Positions 31,835 to 38,524 of a stretch of 41,136 bases of DNA are shown piece by piece. How positions within the stretch are numbered: the stretch's first letter is position 1; each line of letters starts with the position of its first letter. The translations under genes were made by a program, and so were the position numbers. The notes under the pieces were generated by a model. That model did not search any database, was not told where the DNA came from, and was given only the letters and a program-made list of their open reading frames with translations. The DNA is taken from the NCBI GenBank assembly GCA_001816915.1, contig MHCL01000002.1, positions 5,009 through 46,144 of the forward strand, read 5' to 3'. The DNA is from Candidatus Chisholmbacteria bacterium RIFCSPLOWO2_01_FULL_49_14. Its GTDB lineage: Bacteria; Patescibacteriota; Microgenomatia; UBA1400; Chisholmbacteraceae.

Positions 31835-32638
31835 ATGTCTGAGGAAGAACATCCACCGCAGCCAATTCGAGATAAGCTCAAAGAGGTAAAAGGACGACTT
31901 ACCCAAGATGTTATCGAACAAGTTTTGGGGAGTATCGGAGAAAGATTCAGGAGCGTATATCTTAAACACCAGCAAGACAAAGCGCTGTATTTTGAATCTT
32001 CGGTTCTGCATTCCATTCCCGTAAGACCTCTCGTTTATCTGAATGTACTTGAACGCGCTTCTTTTGTCGCATCAAATGTTCTCAGTGGGGACGAATTTAC
32101 CGATCAGATTGAGGTAAAGCCGCAGGAGAATGCAAGCCATCATGAACGGAAAATTCAAATTCCTTTGCGAAAGGATCAGCTCATGAATGGTGGATATGCC
32201 GTAATGGTCTTGCCCACCGATTATCGATGTTCTAATCCGGATACCGTTTCTCAGATAAAGGCGGGAGCCGGTCAGGATTTTCAAGAAGTTTTTGACGGTA
32301 ACCCATGGAGAGCAATGATGGGAAGAAGTCCTGAGTTATATAAAAGAGATGAGTGGTCAGCAAAAGCAAATGATTTTATCGTCATGCATCGATTAGGAAG
32401 CTCACTCTACCTAAGAAGAATTCGACCTTTTCAGGATGAGATTGAACCTCTTGAGCGAAGGAAATTTGGAGAAGATGGCGAAGATGCAGTCATTCTTCAA
32501 CGACGGATATTTCTGGAATCAGAAACAGAAGTACCCGCCGAGTTGAATATGATGCGAAATTCTGCTCGACTTTACCGACTTCATGAGGTCGATAACTCCT
32601 CGGAGTTGGTAGGCTCGCACTTCGGTCCGGATAAGTAA
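31835..32638 (+). CDS. Hypothetical protein in array
   Basis: A 267-residue soluble protein starting MSEEEHPPQP. The N-terminal part is helical (DKLKEVKGRLTQDVIEQVLG); the rest seems mixed. No family is recognised. TAAAAT at 31820-31825, the last element of repeat H, lies 9 bases before the ATG, so the repeat apparently supplies the promoter and the message is near-leaderless. Confidence 0.6.
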   Translation: MSEEEHPPQPIRDKLKEVKGRLTQDVIEQVLGSIGERFRSVYLKHQQDKALYFESSVLHSIPVRPLVYLNVLERASFVASNVLSGDEFTDQIEVKPQENASHHERKIQIPLRKDQLMNGGYAVMVLPTDYRCSNPDTVSQIKAGAGQDFQEVFDGNPWRAMMGRSPELYKRDEWSAKANDFIVMHRLGSSLYLRRIRPFQDEIEPLERRKFGEDGEDAVILQRRIFLESETEVPAELNMMRNSARLYRLHEVDNSSELVGSHFGPDK

Positions 32639-32683
32639 ATGATCCTCAAACGTCAAGAAAATTCCGTTCTCGGAACGTACTGA

Positions 32684-32931
32684 TGTGCCAGGTCGGACCT
32701 GCAAGAACTGCGTGTACAGGTCCGACCTTTACGGGAAATCCCGAGGTGTTCTCAAGATTGCACCTCTAAGGTGAAAGACCGCAACATATCCCTAGGTCTC
32801 AAGGCTATACCACCTCCAAGGTGGAAGACACTCTCCCCAATTTTTCAGAGAATTTGAACAATCAGAATCCTTTGCAGGTCGGACCTGCAAGAACTATCGG
32901 TCGTGTACAGGTTCTATCGAGTCAAACTCGA
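32684..32931 (+). repeat. Array repeat I
   Basis: TGCCAGGTCGGACCTGCA, TGTACAGGTCCGACC, GGGAAATCCCGAGGTGT, CACCTCTAAGGTG, AAAGACCGCAACATATCCC, CCACCTCCAAGGTGG, then a second TGCAGGTCGGACCTGCA-AGAACTATCGG with the ATCGAGTCAAACTCGAT palindrome. It appears to be two partial copies joined. Confidence 0.82.
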
Positions 32932-32937
32932 TATTCT

Positions 32938-33234
32938 TCATTTACCGTGCCTGAAGTTCTCTATCGCTCGAAGGAGAAAGAAAAGTAATAGATAAATAAC
33001 AATAAAGAAAAAAAACCAATCAATAATCAAATATAATGTGTTCGTCTGAAAAATTTGAAACGCACCTCCAGTAGAGGTTGTATATTCCAGTGGCCACCCG
33101 CCGCTCGGCGTCTCATAACAATCTACAATATTTGGAGAGCAAATTGGTTTTTCTAATGTTAGAGGTAGAATGACTCTGGCAAGCACTATTGATGCTATCG
33201 CCACTTTCAAGTGAAATGTTTTTCTATCCTTCAT
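32938..33234 (-). CDS. Small membrane protein in array
   Basis: A 98-residue protein with two hydrophobic helices (VAIASIVLARVILPLTL and TLYLIIDWFFFFIVIYLLLFFLL) and a loop containing two cysteines (PICSPNIVDCYE) that would face outside. The sequence is AT-rich compared with region 1. No family is recognised and no ribosome binding site is obvious. Confidence 0.6.
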   Translation of the reverse strand: MKDRKTFHLKVAIASIVLARVILPLTLEKPICSPNIVDCYETPSGGWPLEYTTSTGGAFQIFQTNTLYLIIDWFFFFIVIYLLLFFLLRAIENFRHGK

Positions 33235-33284
33235 TTGAAGTCAGTCTACATTTTCACCGATACGGGAGCAAGGAGGGCGATTAA

Positions 33285-33526
33285 CGTGCCAGGTCCGACC
33301 TGGCAGTCGCCTGGCAGGCGGAATCTAGAGAGCGCATGCAGGGACAGGACGGAAGGGCGGGGCCCCACTTCTCCGCCAGTGGGCGGATACGCTGGGGGCA
33401 CCGCAGTACTAACGTATATTCTCTGGAACTGGCCTGCCTGCCCGCTTGAGTTTCCGGCTGCGAAAACGGCTAAATAGCAGTCTTGAGCATGCAGCGAAAC
33501 GCATGGCTGGGAGGAAGTGGTAATAT
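33285..33526 (+). repeat. Array repeat J
   Basis: GTGCCAGGTCCGACCTGGCAG, GGGACAGGACGGAAGGGCGG, GCAGTACTAACGTATATTCTCTGG, the CTTGAGTTTCCGGCTGCG module, GCGAAACGCATGGCTGG and GAAGTGGTAATATT. Its second half is nearly identical to that of repeat H over about 110 bases. Confidence 0.83.
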
Positions 33527-33551
33527 TTTGAATAAAGATGAAAGATCTCTC

Positions 33552-33580
33552 TTGACTTTATGATAATATTGTCATATACT
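33552..33580 (+). promoter_or_regulatory. Promoter and operator of the second RelE/XRE unit
   Basis: TTGACT (33552-33557) and TATACT (33575-33580) are 17 bases apart. The imperfect palindrome ATGATAATATTGTCAT (33560-33575, one mismatch) lies in the spacer. The ATG at 33583 is very close to the -10 box, closer than usual even for leaderless genes. Confidence 0.65.
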
Positions 33581-33582
33581 CT

Positions 33583-33879
33583 ATGAAGGTCTTTTACTTA
33601 ACACAAGTCGTTAAGTCTCTTGAGCACTTACGAGCTCAGGATCGAGCTCGACTGGAACGAACGCGTACATTCTTTGAAGAATACGGTTTCCGTATTGGCC
33701 AGAAATATATCAAGAAAATCAGTCCACCGAATATTTGGGAGTTGAGGGCGGGCCAGATTCGACTCTTTTTGTGTCTCAAGAGAGAAAAAGCATTCGGTGT
33801 CCATCTCTTGTATAAAAAGACTCAAAAATTACCTAAAGCTGATCTGGAATTAGCTAGAGAACGGTGTAAAAAGATATGA
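33583..33879 (+). CDS. RelE/Gp49-type toxin
   Basis: A 98-residue RelE-superfamily protein: FYLTQVVKSLEHLRAQDRARLERT, KKISPPNIWELRAGQIRLFLCLKREKAFGVHLLYKKTQK. It is shorter than, and only loosely similar to, the toxin at 30.2 kb, so it is an independent unit. Its stop overlaps the antitoxin start as ATGA. Confidence 0.82.
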   Translation: MKVFYLTQVVKSLEHLRAQDRARLERTRTFFEEYGFRIGQKYIKKISPPNIWELRAGQIRLFLCLKREKAFGVHLLYKKTQKLPKADLELARERCKKI

Positions 33880-34172
33880 AAAGCAGAAAAAACAAATCAT
33901 TTATTAGCGCGGAGAGCCTGCATCAAAGGTGGATGAAGGATCCGGACTATCGACGTGAGTATACAAAACTTGAGCCGGAGTTTCAGATCGCGCGGCAAAT
34001 CATCGGCGCCCGGATCAAACAGAAGATGACGCAGGAAGAGTTGGCGGAAAAGGTTGGCACCGGCCAGGCTGTCATTTCCCGACTTGAAGGGATGAACGCG
34101 AAGCCATCCATTTCACTTCTCCAACGCGTCGCCAGGGCTTTGGAGACGAAGATCAAAGTCACCATTGGTTAG
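33876..34172 (+). CDS. XRE-family antitoxin
   Basis: The 98-residue protein has an N-terminal toxin-binding part (SLHQRWMKDPDYRREYTKLEPEFQIAR) and a Cro/C1 helix-turn-helix (MTQEELAEKVGTGQAVISRLEGMNAKPSISLLQRVARAL). It shares the overall plan of the XRE antitoxin at 29.8 kb. The palindrome before the toxin gene is its likely operator. Confidence 0.87.
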   Translation: MKSRKNKSFISAESLHQRWMKDPDYRREYTKLEPEFQIARQIIGARIKQKMTQEELAEKVGTGQAVISRLEGMNAKPSISLLQRVARALETKIKVTIG

Positions 34173-34250
34173 TCTTTGATTCAATATCCCTCATCATTCA
34201 CTTTTTCAACCTCTCACATTTCTCCATTGAATAAGAGCATAACTGCGCAA

Positions 34251-34297
34251 TTGCAGGTCGGACCTGCTACCTCGAGTTCAGGTCGGACCTGTACGTC
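34251..34297. repeat. Array repeat K (minimal copy)
   Basis: Two CAGGTCGGACCTG palindromes 13 bases apart, with no further modules. The copy shows that the core can exist alone, as in region 1. Confidence 0.8.
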
Positions 34298-34356
34298 ACC
34301 ACTTTATTGTACCTTCCCTGAATTTCCATATCCTATAATATGGTATAATTCCGGCC

Positions 34357-35007
34357 GTGTCAAAAGAAAAAAGAAGCGGTAGATTCTTTGATCCCGTGAT
34401 TCGATATCTACTCTACGAATTCGCAAAAGAAAGGCGTCTTGAGATTGCACTCGATCCGGAAGTCTTTCGACCTTTGCGGGAAATCCTCTCGCGTCCCAAT
34501 CCGAAACTCAAAGAATATCCGTTTCTCGGACTGGGTACGCCGGATGCGGTTGATCAATTCCTCCTTCTCGAGGGAGAAAGTTCATCCAGGGGACTTTATT
34601 TCGTTAACAAGTACGTTGCCCGATCAGATGTTGAACAAGCAGAGAGCGCAGAACTCTTCAACATGGTACAGGAGCGAGGCAGACTAGACGATATTGTCAT
34701 GCTGGGTCATACGCATCCCTCTGGTTCATTCCGCTCGCAACACGGTGTCGACGTTGATTTATCTCCCAGTGCCCTGCTCCTGAGTCCATCAATGGGAACC
34801 GGAGATGGAGGACCACAATCCGGAGGAGATCTTGCATACTATCGTTACTTTCGTGAGTACAATCCTCATCTTCAGATCCCATATGCCGGCATCGCGGCGA
34901 ATACGCCGGAAGGACCAAAACTGAGAGTCTATCTTATCGACGAACTTCTGACCATACAAAGATATCGACATATCGATAGCGTTCCTCAGGCGACATTTTT
35001 ACTTTAA
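34357..35007 (+). CDS. JAB/MPN-like putative metalloprotease
   Basis: A 216-residue soluble protein with IVMLGHTHPSGSFRSQHGVD, close to the JAMM motif H-x-H-P-x-G...S-x(n)-D, and an upstream Glu in LLEGES that could act as the general base. The S-to-D spacing is a little longer than in RadC or JAB proteins, so the assignment is moderate. No ubiquitin-like or E1-like gene is near. The start is GTG 34357, 8 bases after a TATAAT box (34344-34349). Confidence 0.55.
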   Translation: MSKEKRSGRFFDPVIRYLLYEFAKERRLEIALDPEVFRPLREILSRPNPKLKEYPFLGLGTPDAVDQFLLLEGESSSRGLYFVNKYVARSDVEQAESAELFNMVQERGRLDDIVMLGHTHPSGSFRSQHGVDVDLSPSALLLSPSMGTGDGGPQSGGDLAYYRYFREYNPHLQIPYAGIAANTPEGPKLRVYLIDELLTIQRYRHIDSVPQATFLL

Positions 35008-35073
35008 ACCGGAGAGCTCGATTGGGCACCACTATCTCAGAGTTTGGTGGACTTGGAACATTATATCCAAAGG

Positions 35074-35422
35074 CGTACAGGTTCGACCTGTACGGGAAAT
35101 CCCGAGGTGTCTAGAGAAAGCCACCCCCGGAGTGGAAGAAATTCCCTAGGTGTCCCTCCAGAGGCGGGCAGGCAAGGCTCTTCCACCTCCCAGGTGGAAG
35201 ACGTGCCAGGCCCAGTCTGACTGGGTTGTCGAGGTTGACTCGATCCGACCTGGCAGGCGTGGATACGGCGAGGCGAGGCCCGCCTTCGTTGAAACTATGG
35301 CGAGGCGATGCCCGCCTTCGCCGAGGCTCCGGCGGGCGAGGCCATCCTCCGTCAAGACTACGGAATGGTACAACAGTACTAACACAAATTCTCTGGAACT
35401 AGCCTGGGGGAAGTGGTAAAAT
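35074..35422 (+). repeat. Array repeat L
   Basis: CGTACAGGTTCGACCTGTACGGG, then GGGAAATCCCGAGGTGT, CCCTAGGTGTCCCTCC, CCACCTCCCAGGTGG, the CCCAGTCTGACTGGG module with CGAGGTTGACTCG, TTGAAACTATGGCGAGGC, an extra CCTTCGCCGAGGCTCCGG palindromic segment, CAGTACTAAC, ATTCTCTGGAACT, and AGCCTGGGGGAAGTGGTAAAAT. It is the last copy, between the JAB gene and the restriction-modification operon. Confidence 0.84.
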
Positions 35423-35461
35423 TACTCTGGAAGAGCTGAATATTGGTTGCATTATTGCAAC

Positions 35462-35490
35462 TTGACTTTTTAGTTCCTATAGTGTACAAT
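35462..35490 (+). promoter_or_regulatory. Promoter of the type I restriction-modification operon
   Basis: TTGACT (35462-35467), a 17-base spacer and TACAAT (35485-35490). The ATG at 35503 follows after 12 bases. The track start of hsdM lies upstream of this promoter and is therefore wrong. Confidence 0.75.
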
Positions 35491-35502
35491 ATTGAGATTA
35501 AT

Positions 35503-37320
35503 ATGACTGGAGACTATATCACCTATAACGATATTGCTCGACTTTTGGGTATATCTCGCCAAGCAATTCAAAAGCAGCTCAAAGGCAAGATAGCTGCTGG
35601 TAAGGTGAAGGTTAAAGCACAAGGCAGGACAGAACAAATCCTCTATTCATCCCTTCCTATAAAAATGAGAAAGCGGATTACTGCAGTTAAAGAGAAGGTG
35701 GCGGAAAAAGCCAAGAAAATGGTTTCAGTACCCAAAAAAGACATCAATTTCGAAAAAGAGCTCTGGGCGGCTGCGGATAGGCTACGCGGGAATGTTGACC
35801 CTTCAGAATACAAATACATTGTCCTTGGGCTTATCTTCCTCAAGTATGTCTCTGATTCCTTCTATCAACAAAGAACAAAGCTTCAACAGTGGCTGAATGA
35901 TCCATCAAACAAGAAGTATTACATCCGCGATGAAAAGTCCAGAGAAAAAATGCTTGAAGATAAGGAAATGTATAAGCGAGAGAGCATCTTCTATATCCCA
36001 GAAGTCGCTCGATGGGAGTTTCTGAGAAACAAAGCATCGCTTGCAAACATTGCCGAATACATCGAGAAAGCAATGGAAGCTATTGAACGAGATAATCCAG
36101 AGCAACTCAGTGGAGTTCTTCCTAAAAACTTTGTCCGCCTACCTCTTGAACCACACGTAATTGGAGAGTTGGTCAATATTTTCTCACGCATCACATTTGA
36201 TCATACCAAGGAGAAAGAAAAAGACATGCTGGGGAGAGTCTATGAATACTTCATTGGTCAATTCGCTGATGCTGAAGGTAAACGCGGTGGTGCTTTCTTT
36301 ACCCCAAGACCAATCGTCAAGCTCCTGGTCGAGATCCTTGAACCGTTTGAAAACAGCAGGGTTTTTGATCCCTGTGCCGGAAGCGGAGGGATGTTCGTTC
36401 AGTCAAGTAATTTCTTGAAAGAACATCATAAGAACCCCAACAAAATCTCACTCTTTGGACAAGAAAGTAACCGAACGACTCTCCAACTGTGCAAAATGAA
36501 TTTGGCAATCCGCGGAGTATTCGGAAAGATCGAATTTGGGAACTCGTATTATGAGGACAAGTTTTCCGATTTGAAGGCCGATTTTGTACTTGCGAATCCC
36601 CCATTTAATGCTGAATGGGATCCGGATCGCATTACTGAAAAAGATCCACGAATTGCTTATGGTACACCACCCGCAAGCAACGCCAACTTCATGTGGATCC
36701 AACATTTTATCCAACACCTTACACCAAATGGAATGGCCGGGTTTGTGATGGCCAATGGTGACTTGGCTATTGGAGGTAAAGAAGGAAAGATTCGCGAAAA
36801 GATCATCAAAGACGACCTCATCGACGTCGTGATCGCCTGCCCCCCAAAACTCTTTTTCAATGTTTCCCTCCCCGTTTCACTTTGGTTTATCACCAAGAAC
36901 AAAGAGTCCGGAAGGTTTCGAAAGCGCAATGGAGAAACGCTGTTTATTGATGCTCGAGACACATTTGAGCAAATCTCAAGAAAACAGGTCGTCTTTAACG
37001 AAGAACAGATCCAAAAAATCGCCAATACAGTCCGAGCATGGAGAGGGCAATCTTCCTTCGCAGAGGCTACGGAAGGACAAGGAAAGAAGCTGAAGTACGA
37101 AGATATCCCCGGATTTTGCAAGGCCGTAAAACTGGAAGAGATCGAAAAAAACGGTTTCGTCCTCACCCCCGGCCGCTATGTGGGAATCCCCGAGGAAGAA
37201 GACGATGGGGTACCGTTTGAAGAGAAGGTGAAGGCGCTGAAGAAGGATTTGAAAGGCTATTTCAAAGAAAGCGAGAAGGTGGAAAAAGAAATTTTGAAGA
37301 ATTTGAAGAAAATACAATGA
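35503..37320 (+). CDS. hsdM: Type I restriction-modification methyltransferase HsdM with N-terminal HTH
   Basis: A 605-residue N6-adenine methyltransferase. An extra domain (residues 1-60) with ITYNDIARLLGISRQAIQKQL and a Mu-transposase-like YSSLPIKMRKRI tail precedes the usual HsdM N-domain (FEKELWAAADRLRGNVDP). SAM-binding motif I is VFDPCAGSGGMF (about 287-298) and catalytic motif IV is NPPF (365-368). Near residue 518 a palindrome-encoded insertion reads SSFAEATEGQ. The coiled C-terminus should contact HsdS. Its stop overlaps the next gene as ATGA. It methylates the site that HsdS selects, protecting self DNA. Confidence 0.93.
   Translation: MTGDYITYNDIARLLGISRQAIQKQLKGKIAAGKVKVKAQGRTEQILYSSLPIKMRKRITAVKEKVAEKAKKMVSVPKKDINFEKELWAAADRLRGNVDPSEYKYIVLGLIFLKYVSDSFYQQRTKLQQWLNDPSNKKYYIRDEKSREKMLEDKEMYKRESIFYIPEVARWEFLRNKASLANIAEYIEKAMEAIERDNPEQLSGVLPKNFVRLPLEPHVIGELVNIFSRITFDHTKEKEKDMLGRVYEYFIGQFADAEGKRGGAFFTPRPIVKLLVEILEPFENSRVFDPCAGSGGMFVQSSNFLKEHHKNPNKISLFGQESNRTTLQLCKMNLAIRGVFGKIEFGNSYYEDKFSDLKADFVLANPPFNAEWDPDRITEKDPRIAYGTPPASNANFMWIQHFIQHLTPNGMAGFVMANGDLAIGGKEGKIREKIIKDDLIDVVIACPPKLFFNVSLPVSLWFITKNKESGRFRKRNGETLFIDARDTFEQISRKQVVFNEEQIQKIANTVRAWRGQSSFAEATEGQGKKLKYEDIPGFCKAVKLEEIEKNGFVLTPGRYVGIPEEEDDGVPFEEKVKALKKDLKGYFKESEKVEKEILKNLKKIQ
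37054..37077. repeat. In-frame palindromic insertion in hsdM
   Basis: TCCTTCG, nine bases, then CGGAAGGA forms an imperfect hairpin inside the coding frame and encodes SSFAEATEG. A similar CCTTCGCCGAGGCTCCGG occurs in repeat L. It sits between the catalytic and C-terminal parts, where an insertion would be tolerated. Confidence 0.6.
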
Positions 37321-37970
37321 CTAGCAAAATCGAGCATACAAATGATGAGGTTCGGCATAAGATAATACACTTCTTAGCCCAACAGCGACAGGCTGCGCGA
37401 GGAGTCAGTGGTCTTTCTGCAAGTATTTCAGAGATAAATAAGGCGTTAAAGAAAGAAAATGTCGGCCGAAATGAGGTTGCGAGAAACTTGGATTACCTCA
37501 TTCAACATGGGTGGGTTCTCGAAGATGTAATCAACCGTCCATACACAACACCAAAGGGGTTTCAGGTGCCATCGGAGAAACGCCTCTATAAATTATCTGA
37601 TGTTGGCCTTAGATATGCTGAGGGCGAATCATCATTTGATCGCACCAGCGTTTTTTCAGGAATCAACATCACTAGCATCGGCGGTATTACAGTGGTTGGC
37701 AACAATAATATAGTTCGTAATGAGTTCATGGATTCACTTCGTGCTTTTAATCAGCTTGAAGGTGCGGCTAAGGTGTCTGATCAGTTAACTGAGGAGCAAA
37801 AGCTTAACATCCAAGCTGACATCCAAACCATCAAGAACCAGCTTTCAAAAGCACAACCGAATAAGAGTATTCTCAAGAGCGCAATGGAGGGCATTGCGTT
37901 TATCGGATCTCTTCCAGGTTTTGCAGAAGTCTTTCAAGTGGCGGCTGCTGCAATCGGAAATATTTTATGA
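37317..37970 (+). CDS. Winged-helix-like accessory protein embedded in the hsd operon
   Basis: A 217-residue protein of unknown family. Residues 1-105 look like a winged helix (SEINKALKKENVGRNEVARNLDYLIQHGWV, then a beta wing to LYKLSDVGLRYAEG). Next comes the beta-like segment VFSGINITSIGGITVVGNNN, then a helical part and a hydrophobic end (GIAFIGSLPGFAEVFQVAAAA). It overlaps hsdM by ATGA, so its expression is tied to the methyltransferase. It may sense the state of the complex or DNA, or be an effector. The VFS-GINI-VGN segment is shared with the next protein. Confidence 0.6.
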   Translation: MTSKIEHTNDEVRHKIIHFLAQQRQAARGVSGLSASISEINKALKKENVGRNEVARNLDYLIQHGWVLEDVINRPYTTPKGFQVPSEKRLYKLSDVGLRYAEGESSFDRTSVFSGINITSIGGITVVGNNNIVRNEFMDSLRAFNQLEGAAKVSDQLTEEQKLNIQADIQTIKNQLSKAQPNKSILKSAMEGIAFIGSLPGFAEVFQVAAAAIGNIL

Positions 37971-38067
37971 CTGGGACTACCGAAGATTTAAGTACTCGGC
38001 GGTGACTGAAGGTAAAGAAAGATCGGACTTAAAATAATAATCAAATATTGAAAGAGACAAATCATAT

Positions 38068-38523
38068 ATGACTACATTAATTATGCAGTGCAAAAATTGT
38101 CTAAGAGTTTTTTCTTCAGGGATAAATATTGGTTCTGGCGCGACAGTAACATTAGTAGGTAATACATCCCAATGTCCTTTCTGTGGCTCTTTCGAGAATA
38201 TTCCAGATGGCACGTTTAGAGGAACGGTTGAGGGCATTGTTCAAGTCTTGGAGCAGTCAGAGAATCCATTAAAAAGAGCGGGAGAATTACTTGATGCGTT
38301 GGAGAGAGTAAAAAGCCAAGAGGATTTGAAAAGAATTAAGAGCTCTCCGAAATGGAGCGCATTCAAAAAGTGGTTACCCGATTCTCCAGAGAAAATTGCC
38401 GCTTATATAGCAATTATTTATACCATTGTTCAACTACTAACTAAGGAACCGAAAATGAGTATTCAATACAATATTTTTATCGAACAATATAACCAAGTGG
38501 TCAATATCAAGAACGGGAAGTAG
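38068..38523 (+). CDS. Zinc-ribbon membrane-associated accessory protein
   Basis: A 151-residue protein with C8-x2-C11 and C36-x2-C39, a zinc ribbon in which the knuckles enclose VFSSGINIGSGATVTLVGN, strongly reminiscent of the preceding protein. A helical region (KRAGELLDALERVKSQEDLKRI) follows, then a likely membrane helix (KIAAYIAIIYTIVQLL, about 110-127) and the tail YNIFIEQYNQVVNI. Family unknown. It starts 97 bases after its upstream neighbour and ends one base before hsdS. Confidence 0.6.
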   Translation: MTTLIMQCKNCLRVFSSGINIGSGATVTLVGNTSQCPFCGSFENIPDGTFRGTVEGIVQVLEQSENPLKRAGELLDALERVKSQEDLKRIKSSPKWSAFKKWLPDSPEKIAAYIAIIYTIVQLLTKEPKMSIQYNIFIEQYNQVVNIKNGK

Positions 38524-38524
38524 T

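Noticed and set aside
24490-35422. True integron attC sites
   Set aside because: The repeats lack the paired RYYYAAC/GTTRRRY core sites and the bulged stem layout of attC, and no IntI gene is visible in the window.
24490-35422. CRISPR array
   Set aside because: Repeats are long, variable and spaced by complete genes rather than by short unique spacers; no cas operon is seen, and the RecB-like nuclease at 2.3 kb is far away.
24490-35422. Intrinsic terminators formed by the repeats
   Set aside because: The hairpins are generally not followed by T-runs, so simple Rho-independent termination is not supported, although the hairpins could still affect mRNA ends.
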